Made by a program: the position numbers and the translations under genes. From Paenibacillus sp. YN15 (lineage in GTDB: Bacteria > Bacillota > Bacilli > Paenibacillales > NBRC-103111): DNA of 64,000 bases. Shown here piece by piece: positions 53,764 through 63,508 of the stretch (position 1 is the stretch's first letter; each line of letters begins with the position of its first letter). The notes under the pieces were generated by a model. That model saw nothing but the letters and a program-made list of their open reading frames with translations. It was not told the origin of the DNA and did not search any database. The DNA lies in NCBI RefSeq assembly GCF_003285005.1, contig NZ_QMFA01000021.1, positions 56,560-120,559 on the forward strand. The letters run 5' to 3'.

Positions 53764-55044
53764 ATGGTTATGACAGCATGTTCTGTCCGGCGAACCTCCG
53801 GCAAGCTCCTTCTCTTTGCGGCGTTGCTGGCTGTGACTGCTTCCTGCGGAAAAGACTATATTGCCGAGCCGGTCTATCCCCGTGCGTTGGCTTTTGATGA
53901 TAGGGACGGCAGGATCAAGGTTCGGGAGGAGAATCCCGTATCCGCGGAGTTGTTGGACGGGATGCGCCGGTTTGCCTTGGCTTCGTCAGCCCGTGTGCTG
54001 ACAGCGGAGAAGGGCAATGCGCTCTACTCGCCGTACAGTCTCTATATTGCTCTTGCCCTGGCCGCATCGGGAGCGGAAGGAGCAACCAGAGAGGAAATGA
54101 TGGCGCTTCTTGGGGGGAACGGGGCAGACAACAGTCTTCCATTAGCGGAGGAAGTGGGCAAGCTCATCCGCCAGCTTCATGCCGACAATGAGGTGGGACG
54201 CCTGAAAACCGCCAACTCCCTGTGGGTTCAGAACGGGCATACCTTCCGGAAGGAGTATGGGGAATTGGCGGCGGGCAGCTTCTACGCTTCGCTGCATCAG
54301 GGGGATTTTGCGCGGAAGGAGACAGCGGACCGGATGAGTGAATGGGTCCGCAAGCATACCAGCGGGCAAATTTCACCGGAGATTCAGCCTGATCCGGAGC
54401 AGATTATGGCGCTGTTGAATACCCTGGACTTCAAGGATGAATGGACGGACGCCTTTAATGAAAGCCAGACAGAGACGGGGACTTTTTATCCCCAGGAGGG
54501 AAGTCAGGCGCCCGCGGCATTTATGAACCGGACTTTTTTTACTGTGGGCTATAGCAAGGGGGAGGGCTATGCCTCAGCTTCCCTGGGATTGAAGCATGGC
54601 GGCTCCATGACCTTTGTGCTGCCGGATAAGGGGAGTTCTGTGGACGAATTGGCGGCCTCCCTGGAAAAAGCCGGGGCGCTGCTCCCGGCATCCGGCCAGC
54701 CCTTGCGGAAGCTGGTGCTGAAGGTGCCCAAATTTGAGTACAGCTCCGGGCTGGAGCTTGCGAAGACGTTGCAGGCCTTGGGCATGGAGACTGCCTTCAC
54801 AGACCGGGCGGATTTCGGGGGAATGACGGATACGGCGGTTTATATCAGCGGGGTCAAGCAGGATACTCATATTGCCATTGATGAAAAAGGGGTAGAGGCG
54901 GCGGCCTTCACCCAGATTCTCATGGCGGGCGGCGCACAGCCCAACGGGGAGCCGGCGGAGCTGATTCTGGACCGTCCCTTTCTTTACAGCATCACCGCTC
55001 CCAACGGCGTCATCCTGTTTGCAGGCATCTGCCGCCAGCCTTGA
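53764..55044 (+). CDS. Serpin-family lipoprotein
   Basis: The 426-residue protein has a lipoprotein signal (LLAVTASCGKD, Cys ~28) and a full serpin domain starting FALASSARVL and GNALYSPYSLYIALALAASGA. The hinge before the reactive loop reads DEKGVEAAAFT, with small residues at P12-P10 as in inhibitory serpins. The shutter and C-terminal DRPFLYSITAPNGVILFAG are intact. It would inhibit serine or cysteine proteases at the cell surface. Serpins occur patchily in bacteria. The target protease cannot be predicted because the reactive bond is not clear. A terminator follows. Confidence 0.9.
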   Translation: MVMTACSVRRTSGKLLLFAALLAVTASCGKDYIAEPVYPRALAFDDRDGRIKVREENPVSAELLDGMRRFALASSARVLTAEKGNALYSPYSLYIALALAASGAEGATREEMMALLGGNGADNSLPLAEEVGKLIRQLHADNEVGRLKTANSLWVQNGHTFRKEYGELAAGSFYASLHQGDFARKETADRMSEWVRKHTSGQISPEIQPDPEQIMALLNTLDFKDEWTDAFNESQTETGTFYPQEGSQAPAAFMNRTFFTVGYSKGEGYASASLGLKHGGSMTFVLPDKGSSVDELAASLEKAGALLPASGQPLRKLVLKVPKFEYSSGLELAKTLQALGMETAFTDRADFGGMTDTAVYISGVKQDTHIAIDEKGVEAAAFTQILMAGGAQPNGEPAELILDRPFLYSITAPNGVILFAGICRQP

Positions 55045-55093
55045 GCTTGGGTTTAGGTTGATACCTCCCCGTTTATCCTTTCGCAAAACTGCA

Positions 55094-55124
55094 AAAACCG
55101 GACCCCCAGGAGTCCGGTTTTTTT
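55094..55124 (+). terminator. Intrinsic terminator after the serpin gene
   Basis: AAACCGGAC pairs with GTCCGGTTT around CCCCAGGA, followed by TTTT. Confidence 0.85.
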
Positions 55125-55149
55125 GTTGAAAGGGAAGCATTGGGCAGCC

Positions 55150-56355
55150 TTACTTTTTTCGGAGAGCCGCCAGCGCTTGCATCATATCCCCGGGTATGGG
55201 AGCCGACACATGGATTTTGTCTCCGGTCCACGGATGATAACAAACCAGCTTCTCGCCGTGCAGCGCCTGCCGGGAAATATAGGTGCGCTTGCCGCCATAC
55301 ATGCCGTCCCCGGCAATGGGATGTCCAATGTGGGCCAGATGGACCCGGATCTGGTGGGTCCGGCCGGTAGCCAGTCGCAGCCGCACCAGCGTATGACCCC
55401 CCAGCCGTTCTGCCACCTCATAATGGGTGACGGCAGGTTCGCCGGTTTCGCTGACCCGGCGGCGGGTGGAGTGGAGCCGGTCCTGGCCGATGGGGGCATC
55501 GATGGTGCCTTTCATCTGGCTGAAGCGTCCTTCCGCAATAGCTACATATAAGCGGTCAATATGCTTATCCTTCAGGGATCGCTCCAGAATGACGCTGGCC
55601 ACCTCATTCTTGGCGAATACCACCGGACCGGTAGTATCCTTGTCCAGACGGTGCACAGGCCGGACCTTGCAGGCTTTGCCGGTCATCTCGAAATAGGCGG
55701 CAACGGCATTGGCCAAAGTGCCTTTTTGACCGTGGGCGCTGGGATGGACCTCCATGCCCACCGGCTTGTTGACAATCAGCATAAAGTCATCCTCGAAGAG
55801 GATGTTCAAATCATGCCAATCCGCCTCCATGCCCAGCCGTTCCTTGGGAAACAGGCGCAGCTTCAGCAGATTGCCGCTTTTCTGGACGCCGTTTTCCTGA
55901 AGGAGCTTGCTAGCCAGCTTGGGAGGCAGAGGCAGAAACCGCAGCATCGCCGATGCGGGAGCGGCGCCGTATTGCTCCGGCAGGCGGATTTCGTACCAGT
56001 CACCCTTGCGCCGCCCGGCTAAGGACAATGCGCCTTCGCCGCCGCCTGTCTGCGTCTGCGGACGCCGCTGCCGCGGAGCGCCTTGACCGGCAGCAGCTGC
56101 CGGGGCGGGCCCACGCCTGCCGTCATGGCCGGCCTCGGCGGTCCGCCCGCGGGCTGCTCCGGGCGCCTCTTGCCGGCCCCGGCGGTCCGTTTGGGCGTAG
56201 GCGTCGCCCTGGTCGGCTATTTTGTGGCGGGCGCCCCTGCCTTCGGACTGATGCCGTTCTGCGCCGCGGCGGCCTTTACGCGGTTTGTCCGCCTGTTGCT
56301 TATGGGAAGGGGAGCCGGACCTGCGGCCGCTCTCCGTATTCCGTTTGTTTGCCAT
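55150..56355 (-). CDS. RluA-family pseudouridine synthase with long basic N-terminal extension
   Basis: The 401-residue enzyme isomerises uridine in rRNA or tRNA. The catalytic domain (~185-400) has NKPVGMEVHPS, the active-site HRLDKDTTG and RTHQIRVHLAHIGHPI. A degenerate S4-like region (~115-180) precedes it. Residues 1-115 are a disordered Arg/Gly/Gln/Ala-rich tail (RKGRRGAERHQ, GHDGRRGPAPAAAAGQG). This tail is unusual for RluA proteins and may bind RNA or be an overextended start. The active-site loop reads TTGPVVFAK rather than the common TSGLLLVAK. Confidence 0.86.
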   Translation of the reverse strand: MANKRNTESGRRSGSPSHKQQADKPRKGRRGAERHQSEGRGARHKIADQGDAYAQTDRRGRQEAPGAARGRTAEAGHDGRRGPAPAAAAGQGAPRQRRPQTQTGGGEGALSLAGRRKGDWYEIRLPEQYGAAPASAMLRFLPLPPKLASKLLQENGVQKSGNLLKLRLFPKERLGMEADWHDLNILFEDDFMLIVNKPVGMEVHPSAHGQKGTLANAVAAYFEMTGKACKVRPVHRLDKDTTGPVVFAKNEVASVILERSLKDKHIDRLYVAIAEGRFSQMKGTIDAPIGQDRLHSTRRRVSETGEPAVTHYEVAERLGGHTLVRLRLATGRTHQIRVHLAHIGHPIAGDGMYGGKRTYISRQALHGEKLVCYHPWTGDKIHVSAPIPGDMMQALAALRKK

Positions 56356-56925
56356 GTGAGACCACCTGTTCTAGTGTTATGTGCTATAAAAGCTACCTGT
56401 ATCATGACATAAACGACGGCCGCACACAAGGTTTGCCTGATCGGCGGCTGCTATTCTGCCTGTTTGCGAGGTTCGGCCGTTGATTTGTTCTTGGCTGCAG
56501 CAGATGCCGCTCCTCCGCAATGGGCGGGGAGGAGCAGCGCGGCTCCGTATCGGAACTGTGCGACTCTTAATCGCCTTAATTTCGCTGGTTGGCAAAATAA
56601 CGGAACTATGGCACCTTTATTTGCCGAAATTCCTCGGATTGGAGCAGTTTGGCTCGTGCCGGCCCACGTTAGAGTCGCTGAGTTCCGCAAAAATTGGAAA
56701 GCCCCCAATTTTAGCCTTTTAAGAGCCGCTGAGTTCCGCTACGCTCAGAACCAGAACAAACCTCAGCACCAGAGCAACCTTCCCCCGTCCCGCCCCGGAG
56801 ACAGGCCAGCTGCCGGAAAAATCCGCTATATCCGTTTTATCCGCGGGAAAGGGATGACTGAGAGGACCAAAAGAAGGTAAGCTAATAGCGGAATAACGTC
56901 CATTACAAAAGACGGGGGATAGCGA
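56356..56925. repeat. Intergenic region with CTGAGTTCCG repeats
   Basis: No credible gene is visible in 570 bp. It has CTGAGTTCCGC copies near 56685 and 56735, each preceded by AGAGYCG, and inverted copies near 56555 (CGGAACTG..CGACTCTTAA) and 56610 (AACGGAACTA). The frame 56464-56880 is open but made mostly of these repeats. Confidence 0.6.
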
Positions 56926-57549
56926 ATGACCAATGTATTTGAGCACTGGTCCAAAAGTTATGTGCTGAAGGACCGCATCATCAACAAAAATATTACTGTA
57001 GGCGACTATACGTATTACTCCGGTTATTACCACCAACAGCATTTCGAGGATTATTGCGTCCGGTATTTGTCCCCTGACCGGGACGATGTGGACCGGCTCA
57101 TTATCGGCAGATACTGCTCCATCGGATCGGGGGCCGCCTTCATCATGTGCGGCAACCAGGGGCACCGGGTGGATTGGGTTACGACCTATCCGTTTTATTT
57201 CACCCCGGACCTTTATGAGGGGGCGGAAAACGGCTATTTGGCCAAAGGGAATACTGTTGTCGGCAATGATGTCTGGATCGGCACGGAGGCCATGATCATG
57301 CCCGGCATCACCATCGGGGACGGAGCGGTAATCGCTTCGCGGTCGGTGGTCACCCAGGATGTTCCGCCGTATGCCGTAGTCGGAGGCAATCCCGCCAAGC
57401 TGATCCGCATGCGCTTCAGCGAGGAAGAGATTGCGCTCCTGCTGGAAACCAAGTGGTGGGAGAAGGACATCGAAACGGTGAAGTGGCTCATTCCGCTTTT
57501 GACCTCCAACAAAATTGCCGAATTGGCTGAGGAGCTTAAGAGGTTGTAG
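56926..57549 (+). CDS. catB: Type B chloramphenicol acetyltransferase CatB (xenobiotic acetyltransferase)
   Basis: The 207-residue enzyme belongs to the hexapeptide-repeat acetyltransferases that acetylate chloramphenicol or streptogramin A with acetyl-CoA. The start FEHWSKSYVL, VGDYTYYSGYYH, CSIGSGAAFIMCGNQGHRVD (catalytic His) and NDVWIGTEAMIMPGI follow the CatB pattern closely. It acts as a cytoplasmic trimer. ATG 56926 follows GGGGGA. It is a lone gene between repeats and the ileS T-box, which fits an intrinsic chromosomal copy. Real drug spectrum is untested. Confidence 0.88.
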   Translation: MTNVFEHWSKSYVLKDRIINKNITVGDYTYYSGYYHQQHFEDYCVRYLSPDRDDVDRLIIGRYCSIGSGAAFIMCGNQGHRVDWVTTYPFYFTPDLYEGAENGYLAKGNTVVGNDVWIGTEAMIMPGITIGDGAVIASRSVVTQDVPPYAVVGGNPAKLIRMRFSEEEIALLLETKWWEKDIETVKWLIPLLTSNKIAELAEELKRL

Positions 57550-57589
57550 GGTGTAGAGCCCCATCCGCAGCCCATTATCAGGAGAGGGA

Positions 57590-57618
57590 TTGACATTCCC
57601 CGGAACTTCCTGTATAAC
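57590..57618 (+). promoter_or_regulatory. Promoter of the ileS T-box transcript
   Basis: TTGACA (57590-57595) and TATAAC (57613-57618) are 17 bp apart. Confidence 0.78.
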
Positions 57619-57649
57619 TGGCAATAATCATAACCAAATTCAAATTCGC

Positions 57650-57903
57650 TGACGAGAACAAATAAGCTGTTTGCCCGTTCCCCAGAGAGTTGGCCCTGCG
57701 CTGAAAGCCAATGTCCGGGAAACAGCCGAATATCCTCTCCGAGAAGGAAGGCTGAATGAAGTAAGCCGACCCGGAATCCCCGCCGTTACAAGGGCCGCGT
57801 ATGAGCACGTACGCCGGAACAGCGCCGCATGGGCTTTAAGCCAGCGGAACGAGGGTGGTAGCGCGAGAGGAATCTCGTCCCTTAGGGGACGGGATTTTTT
57901 TGT
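57650..57903 (+). ncRNA. T-box riboswitch leader of ileS
   Basis: The leader contains the T-box sequence AGGGTGGTAGCGCG (57852-57865), which pairs with the tRNA acceptor end, followed by a terminator (ATCTCGTCC with GGACGGGAT and a T-run, 57871-57903). A stem I region starts near GACGAGAACAAA (57652). The likely specifier codon is ATC (57732-57734) in GAATATCC, reading isoleucine. Uncharged tRNA-Ile would favour read-through into ileS. Confidence 0.9.
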
Positions 57904-57930
57904 TTTTTTGGTCAAGCGGCATACGAAAGG

Positions 57931-60483
57931 ATGGCCAACGAGATGAAAACAGTTGACGTTAAGGAAAAAGCCCGGGAACGGGAAAAACGGGTGCTGGAGC
58001 AATGGCAGAGGGAGGATACCTTCCGCCAATCCATTGCCAACCGAGAGGGCAAACCCCGGTTCGTATTCTACGAAGGGCCGCCTACCGCCAACGGCAAGCC
58101 GCATATCGGCCATGTGCTGGGGCGGGTGATCAAGGATTTTATCGGCCGCTACAAAACCATGTCCGGCTACCAGGTGATCCGCAAGGCGGGCTGGGACACC
58201 CATGGCCTGCCCGTGGAGCTGGGCATTGAGAAGCAGCTGGGGATTTCCGGCAAGCAGGAAATTGAGAAATACGGCGTAGCCCGGTTTGTGGAAGCCTGCA
58301 AATCCAGCGTTTTTGAATACGAGCGCCAGTGGCGGGAGCTGACAGAGGCCATTGCTTACTGGACGGACCTGGACCATCCATATGTGACCCTAACCAACGA
58401 CTATATCGAAAGCGTCTGGCATCTTCTGTCCGTCATCCACGGGAAGGGCCTGCTTTACAAGGGGCACCGGGTAAGCCCGTATTGCCCCTGCTGCCAGACA
58501 ACCCTCAGCTCCCATGAGGTTGCCCAGGGTTATGAGGATGTCAAGGACCTGAGCGCTACAGTGAAGTTTCCCAACCTTGAGGGCGGACTGGTGTTCCTGG
58601 CCTGGACCACCACCCCTTGGACTCTGCCGGGGAATATCGCGCTGGCCGTGAATAAGAGCATGGATTACGCTCTGGTGCGCCGGCAGGGGGAAACCTTCGT
58701 GGTTGCCCTGAATCTGGTGGAAAAGGTGATGAAGGCGGATTACGAGATTTTATCCGTGAAAAAAGGCGCCGAACTGGTGGGCATGGCCTATGAGCCGCCT
58801 TTTGACAGCATCAAAGGGGCCAACGGCTTCCGCGTGGTGGATGCAGATTATGTCAGCGACGCCAGCGGCACCGGTATTGTGCATATTGCCCCCGCCCATG
58901 GCGAGGAGGATTACCGCACGGTCCGGGAGCATGGGCTGGACTTTCACAATGTGGTGGATTTGGCCGGACGGTACACGGCGCAGGTGAAGGAGTTCCAGGG
59001 CCGTTTTGTGAAGGATTGCGATGTGGATGTAGTCCGGTACTTAGCGGAAAAAGGACTTCTGTACGCCAAGGAGCGCTATGAGCACAGCTATCCCTTCTGC
59101 TGGCGCTGCAAGTCCCCCTTGCTCTACTACGCCACAGAAAGCTGGTTTATCCGGACCACGGCGGTGAAGGAGCAATTGATCGCAAACAACAGCCGGATCG
59201 AATGGTATCCCGGCCATCTGAAGGACGGGCGCTTTGGCCGCTTTTTGGAGGAGCTGGTGGACTGGAACATCAGCCGCAACCGCTATTGGGGAACGCCTCT
59301 GAATGTCTGGATATGCCCCGACTGCGGCAAGGAGCTGTCGCCGGGCAGCCGCAAGGAGCTGCGGGAATGGGCGGCGGCCCCGGTTCCCGAGGACCTGGAG
59401 CTGCACAAGCCCTATGTGGACGGAATCAAGCTGCGCTGCTCCTGCGGCGGGCTGATGGAACGGGCCTCCGAGGTGATCGACGTCTGGTTTGACAGCGGGT
59501 CGATGCCTTTTGCCCAGTATCACTACCCCTTCGGAGACGGTGAAGCCTTCCGGGAGCAATATCCCGCCGACATGATCTGCGAAGGGATCGATCAGACCCG
59601 GGGCTGGTTTTTCAGCTTGCTGGCCGTCTCCACCCTGTATAACGGGCAAACGCCGTATAAAGCAGTCATTTCCACAGGCCATGTGCTGGACGAAAACGGG
59701 TTGAAGATGTCCAAAAGCAAGGGCAATGTTATCGATCCTTGGGAAATCATCGAGGAATACGGAGCGGATGCCTTCCGTTGGGCGTTTCTTTCCGACAGCG
59801 CGCCGTGGAGCCGCAAACGCTTCTCCCGCCAGATTGTGGCGGACGCCAAGTCCAAGGTGGTGGACACCCTCCAGAACGTACATGCGTTCTATGCTTTGTA
59901 TGCCGCCATTGACGGCTACCGGCCGGAGGAGCATCCGTTGAAGCCGTTGCGGCATGATTTGGACCGGTGGATGATGTCCCGGCTGAACACGCTGCTGCTC
60001 CAGGTGGAAAAAGGGCTGGAAGCCAACGATTTCCTGAACCCGGCCCGGCTGATCGAAGCCTTCGTGGATGAGCTGAGCAACTGGTATCTCCGCCGCTCCC
60101 GGGAGCGCTTCTGGGCGGAAGGTCTGGGGGAGGATAAGCTTCTGGCTTATCAGACTCTGCGGCAGGTGCTGCTGACCCTTTCGCGGCTGCTGGCCCCATA
60201 TATGCCTTTTTTGGCGGAGGAGCTGTACGGGAATCTGGGCGGGCAGGGAAGCGTCCATCTGGCGGACTATCCCCGGGGAGATGCAGGCCTTGCCGACCGG
60301 GAGCTGGAGGAGCAAATGGAGACCGTCCGGCAGGTGGTGGAGCTGGCCCGGAATATCCGCAACGAAACGGGGCTCAAAACCAGGCAGCCTTTGTCCCGTC
60401 TGCTTCTGGTGATGGAGCGGCCTTTATCTGTAGAGCGGTTTGGCGCTATTATCAGGGGAGGAGATCAACGTCAAGCACATTAA
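57931..60483 (+). CDS. ileS: Isoleucyl-tRNA synthetase, main part, frameshifted near its C-terminus
   Basis: This 850-codon frame holds the catalytic part of a type-2 IleRS (the eukaryote-like, often mupirocin-tolerant class). It has HIGH ([15 protein letters not shown]), the editing domain, zinc-type Cys pairs and [14 protein letters not shown]. Near the end, a run of four G at 60455-60458 shifts the frame, and after IIR the product ends with 8 unrelated residues at 60483. Removing one G joins it to the next entry and gives a normal 1030-residue protein (IIR-EEINVK). ATG 57931 or 57943 may be the start; AAAGG precedes both. The T-box upstream is intact. Confidence 0.85.
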   Translation: MANEMKTVDVKEKAREREKRVLEQWQREDTFRQSIANREGKPRFVFYEGPPTANGKPHIGHVLGRVIKDFIGRYKTMSGYQVIRKAGWDTHGLPVELGIEKQLGISGKQEIEKYGVARFVEACKSSVFEYERQWRELTEAIAYWTDLDHPYVTLTNDYIESVWHLLSVIHGKGLLYKGHRVSPYCPCCQTTLSSHEVAQGYEDVKDLSATVKFPNLEGGLVFLAWTTTPWTLPGNIALAVNKSMDYALVRRQGETFVVALNLVEKVMKADYEILSVKKGAELVGMAYEPPFDSIKGANGFRVVDADYVSDASGTGIVHIAPAHGEEDYRTVREHGLDFHNVVDLAGRYTAQVKEFQGRFVKDCDVDVVRYLAEKGLLYAKERYEHSYPFCWRCKSPLLYYATESWFIRTTAVKEQLIANNSRIEWYPGHLKDGRFGRFLEELVDWNISRNRYWGTPLNVWICPDCGKELSPGSRKELREWAAAPVPEDLELHKPYVDGIKLRCSCGGLMERASEVIDVWFDSGSMPFAQYHYPFGDGEAFREQYPADMICEGIDQTRGWFFSLLAVSTLYNGQTPYKAVISTGHVLDENGLKMSKSKGNVIDPWEIIEEYGADAFRWAFLSDSAPWSRKRFSRQIVADAKSKVVDTLQNVHAFYALYAAIDGYRPEEHPLKPLRHDLDRWMMSRLNTLLLQVEKGLEANDFLNPARLIEAFVDELSNWYLRRSRERFWAEGLGEDKLLAYQTLRQVLLTLSRLLAPYMPFLAEELYGNLGGQGSVHLADYPRGDAGLADRELEEQMETVRQVVELARNIRNETGLKTRQPLSRLLLVMERPLSVERFGAIIRGGDQRQAH

Positions 60484-61024
60484 GGTATTGGAGGAGGATG
60501 CCGAAATGGTGGAGGTCGCCTTCAAGCTGAATCTGAAGCTGGCCGGCAGAACCTACGGGCCTTTGGTGGCCCCGATCCAACAGGCTTTGAAGGACCTGGC
60601 GGGAATACAGGCGCTCCAAGCGTTAAAGAGCGGCTTCGCCGAGGTTGTCGTGGAAGGCCAAACGATACGGCTACCCCTGGAGGAGCTGCTTGTGGAAAAG
60701 AAAGCGAAAAACGGCCTGGCTTCCGCCTCCGGGTATGGCATAACCGCCGCTTTGGACACGGAGCTGACTCCAGAGCTAAGGGAAGAGGGGCTGGTCCGGG
60801 AAGTGGTGCGAATCATCCAGGATTACCGCAAAAAGCTGGGACTCCCCATGGAAAAAAGGGTCCTGCTGGTGCTGGATGCCGACCCGGAGCTGGCCTTGGC
60901 GCTGGAGCATTATGACGGATTGCTGCAAGAGAGTGTGCTTCTGTCCGGCCTTCGTTTTGCCCGGGAGGAAGGAATGGAGGAGTTTGCCATAGAGACTTAT
61001 GGACTGCGGCTAAAATTGGAGTAG
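60458..61024 (+). pseudogene. ileS: C-terminal part of IleRS in a shifted frame
   Basis: The 188 codons encode [20 protein letters not shown] and onward, the C-terminal tRNA-binding region of type-2 IleRS, ending LKLE. It directly continues the preceding frame after a one-base shift. There is no suitable start codon with a ribosome site at the junction; an in-frame TTG at 60440 lies within the upstream gene. It is a fragment unless ribosomes shift frame or the extra G is a sequencing error. Confidence 0.82.
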
Positions 61025-61112
61025 ACCTCCATTTTCCGAAGCAGTAAAATCAGCTAATAGGGTTTTTATGAGAGAGACAGACAGATAGAATCGTTGATGG
61101 GAGGTTTGACGG

Positions 61113-61949
61113 ATGATCAGGTTGGAGAGAGAGGATTACCGCAAGGCGGAGGAAGCGCTGCTCGGTTTGAGCATCAATACCATTTTTGCCCAAAGCGTGC
61201 TTCGGCTATGTGCAGATGGCGAGGTGTATGCGGACCGGGACACGGCTCCGGAGGCATTTTATGTGCTGCATCCCTATGGCATGGCGCTGCTGTTCGGAAA
61301 AAGAGGAAGCACGCTGTTTGAAGAGCGGCTGGCCAACCGGTTCACTAATGGGGACGGCAGCCGGTCCAGGCCGGAATGGCTGCAGGCTGATCCCGCCGGA
61401 GATTGGGACGGATTTATCGAAACGGTTATCCAAACCCATCAAACGAAGCTGGAGGAGGCAGGGCTGCCAACCGATGGGGACAGGGCGGTTTTACGAAATA
61501 CCCGGGTTAACTTCCGCTTTAATCCGATTGCGTATGCGGAGACTAAGGAGAAGCATCTGCAGCGGGACCACAGGGTTGTGCAAACCACTGCCGAGCTGTT
61601 TCACCGACAGTCCGGCGCGGTAGTGCCCCGGTTCTTCTTCCGGAATGCAGAGCATTTTCTGGGCGAAGGGGTAGGCTTTACCGCTCTTCACGGCGACGAG
61701 CCTGCGGCCACCGCTTTCTCCGCTTACCGCAACGAACAGCAGCTGGAGATCGGCATCGAATCCACGGAAAGCTGCCGCGGCAAGGGATATGCCTTTGCGG
61801 TATGCTCCGCGCTGATCGATTACTGCCTGGAGAACAGTCTGGAGCCGGTCTGGTCCTGCCGCCTGGAGAACGCCGCCTCCCATCGACTGGCGCAGAAGCT
61901 GGGTTTTGAACCGACGGTTACCCTTCCCTATTACAGGCTGCCTGTTTAA
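61113..61949 (+). CDS. GNAT-family N-acetyltransferase
   Basis: The 278-residue protein has an unclassified N-terminal half and a C-terminal GNAT domain (~150-278). ESCRGKGYAFAVCSALIDYCL gives the acetyl-CoA loop RGKGYA and LENAASHRLAQKLGFEP the usual final helix. This layout fits the GNAT_acetyltran group (PF12746-type) found in Bacillales. Substrate is unknown. ATG 61113 follows GGAGG at 61100-61104. It is a single gene about 90 bp after ileS. Confidence 0.82.
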   Translation: MIRLEREDYRKAEEALLGLSINTIFAQSVLRLCADGEVYADRDTAPEAFYVLHPYGMALLFGKRGSTLFEERLANRFTNGDGSRSRPEWLQADPAGDWDGFIETVIQTHQTKLEEAGLPTDGDRAVLRNTRVNFRFNPIAYAETKEKHLQRDHRVVQTTAELFHRQSGAVVPRFFFRNAEHFLGEGVGFTALHGDEPAATAFSAYRNEQQLEIGIESTESCRGKGYAFAVCSALIDYCLENSLEPVWSCRLENAASHRLAQKLGFEPTVTLPYYRLPV

Positions 61950-62055
61950 GATAACGTTGAAGAAAAGGGGAGCGGGATTGGACAATTACAGCATGGTCAA
62001 CAGCACCAGGGAGGAATCTGGCCAAAAAGATCGGGTAGCGGTCTGCTTGGCAAGG

Positions 62056-62085
62056 AAAAAGGAGCCGATCCGCGGCTCCTTTTTT
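62056..62085. terminator. Terminator between the GNAT gene and the CLC gene
   Basis: AAAAAGGAGCCG and CGGCTCCTTTTT are perfect inverted arms, so it can act in both directions for the converging genes. Confidence 0.85.
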
Positions 62086-62098
62086 GTGGGCGTTCCCG

Positions 62099-63421
62099 TC
62101 ACTTGTCGGCGGATGGTTTGGCCTTTTCCCGCTTTCGTCGGGCGGGAAATATGCCGGTCAGCTGGCCCAACGTGGCGTTGGATGCCAGCTCCAGAGGAAA
62201 TTTGGCGCTGCCGATGCGCTGGGAGGTGTAAATGCCGGTGTGGCCGGAGGCCAGATAGCTGATGAGACAAACCATAAACATATACAGCGCGCCTTGCGAT
62301 CCAAACAGCTCAATCCCCATAATAAAGCAGGCGATGGGCGTATTGGCAGCCCCGCAAAAAACAGCGATAAAGCCCAGCCCGGCCAAAAAAGGAGCGGGAA
62401 GCTGGAGCAGGCCCGACAAGCTTTGTCCCAAGGTGGCGCCAATGGCAAACAGCGGGGTCACCTCGCCTCCCTGGAAGCCGGCGCCCAGGGTAACGGCGGT
62501 AAACAGCAGCTTCCAGGCGAAGGCCAGCACGGAGGCGCCGCTGTTGAAGGCATCCTGGATAAGCGGGACGCCCAAACCCAGATAATCCCGGGTTCCCGCT
62601 GCATAAACCAGCAAAATGACGGCAATGCCGCCAACGAAGCTTTTCAGCATCGGATTGGTGAAAAGCCGGGCGGACCATTTTTTGAAAAAATGGGTCAGCT
62701 CACTGAAGCTTAGGCTTACCAGTCCGAAGATCAACGCAGCCACGGCTACTTTCCCTGCCACTGCAAGCGAGAATTCCGGCACCATCCCCATGCTGTAATG
62801 CAAATGGGGCACCCCCCACAGGGCGGTGGTGGTCAGATGGCCTGCCAGACTGGCCACAAAGGCCGGCAGCAGCGCTTCATGGGAGATCAAGCCGATGGCC
62901 AGCACCTCCAGACCAAAAACCGTTCCTGCCAAAGGCGTTCCGAACACAGAGCCGAAGCCGCCGCTGATGCCGCAGATCAGGAGAATACGCCGGGTTGCCG
63001 GGGACACCCGCAGGAGCCGCCCGAAGCCGTCGGCCAGGCTGCCGCCCATCTGCACAGCTGTGCCCTCCCGTCCGGCGGACCCGCCGAAGAGATGGGTAAT
63101 CAGAGTGCCGGCCAATACCAACGGAGCCATCCGCAATGGAACGGCCTCCTGACCGTCGTGGATTTGCTCCAGAATGAGATTATTGCCTTTGCCGCTGGTT
63201 TTGCCTATCTTCAGGTACAGGAAGCTGACCAGCGCTCCGCCCAAGGGCAGCAGGAACAGCAGCCAGCTGTGCTGCATCCGCAGATCTGTAACATAGCTTA
63301 ACGCTGTAAGAAAAAATGCGGAGGCCGTGCCTGACAAGAGGCCCACTCCGCTGCCGAGAAGAAGCCATCTCCCCCAGGTGCCCAGCATGGCGGCGGGTTT
63401 TACCTTTTGCGATTGTTGCAT
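62099..63421 (-). CDS. CLC-family anion channel/antiporter, resembling the fluoride subclass
   Basis: The 440-residue membrane protein has the CLC fold. The gating-Glu motif reads GGSAGREGTAVQMGG, with GREGT in place of the chloride-type GREGP, and helix N is preceded by SVFGTPLAGTVFGLE. The segment KGNNLILEQIHDG and the GREGT variant are features I associate with CLC-F fluoride exporters. No fluoride riboswitch is visible upstream. A minus-strand promoter (TTTAAC 63508-63503, TATACT 63485-63480, 17-bp spacer) precedes it. It could be a chloride transporter; the fluoride call is moderate. Confidence 0.85.
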   Translation of the reverse strand: MQQSQKVKPAAMLGTWGRWLLLGSGVGLLSGTASAFFLTALSYVTDLRMQHSWLLFLLPLGGALVSFLYLKIGKTSGKGNNLILEQIHDGQEAVPLRMAPLVLAGTLITHLFGGSAGREGTAVQMGGSLADGFGRLLRVSPATRRILLICGISGGFGSVFGTPLAGTVFGLEVLAIGLISHEALLPAFVASLAGHLTTTALWGVPHLHYSMGMVPEFSLAVAGKVAVAALIFGLVSLSFSELTHFFKKWSARLFTNPMLKSFVGGIAVILLVYAAGTRDYLGLGVPLIQDAFNSGASVLAFAWKLLFTAVTLGAGFQGGEVTPLFAIGATLGQSLSGLLQLPAPFLAGLGFIAVFCGAANTPIACFIMGIELFGSQGALYMFMVCLISYLASGHTGIYTSQRIGSAKFPLELASNATLGQLTGIFPARRKREKAKPSADK

Positions 63422-63479
63422 GATTTCCCACGAGTCCTTCCTTGTTCAACACGGTTGATCCGATCACGAACATTTATCC

Positions 63480-63508
63480 AGTATAGCAAAAGCGATGGGG
63501 GAGTTAAA
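63480..63508 (-). promoter_or_regulatory. Promoter of the CLC gene
   Basis: TTTAAC and TATACT on the minus strand, 17 bp apart, about 60 bp before the start codon. Confidence 0.65.

Noticed and set aside
56464..56880. A 138-codon ORF between the pseudouridine synthase and catB
   Set aside because: It is built largely from dispersed intergenic repeats, has no ribosome site and encodes no recognisable protein.
60440..61024. The ileS 3' frame as an independent small gene
   Set aside because: It aligns in sequence and order with the C-terminal domain of type-2 IleRS and lacks a plausible start; it is the shifted end of ileS.
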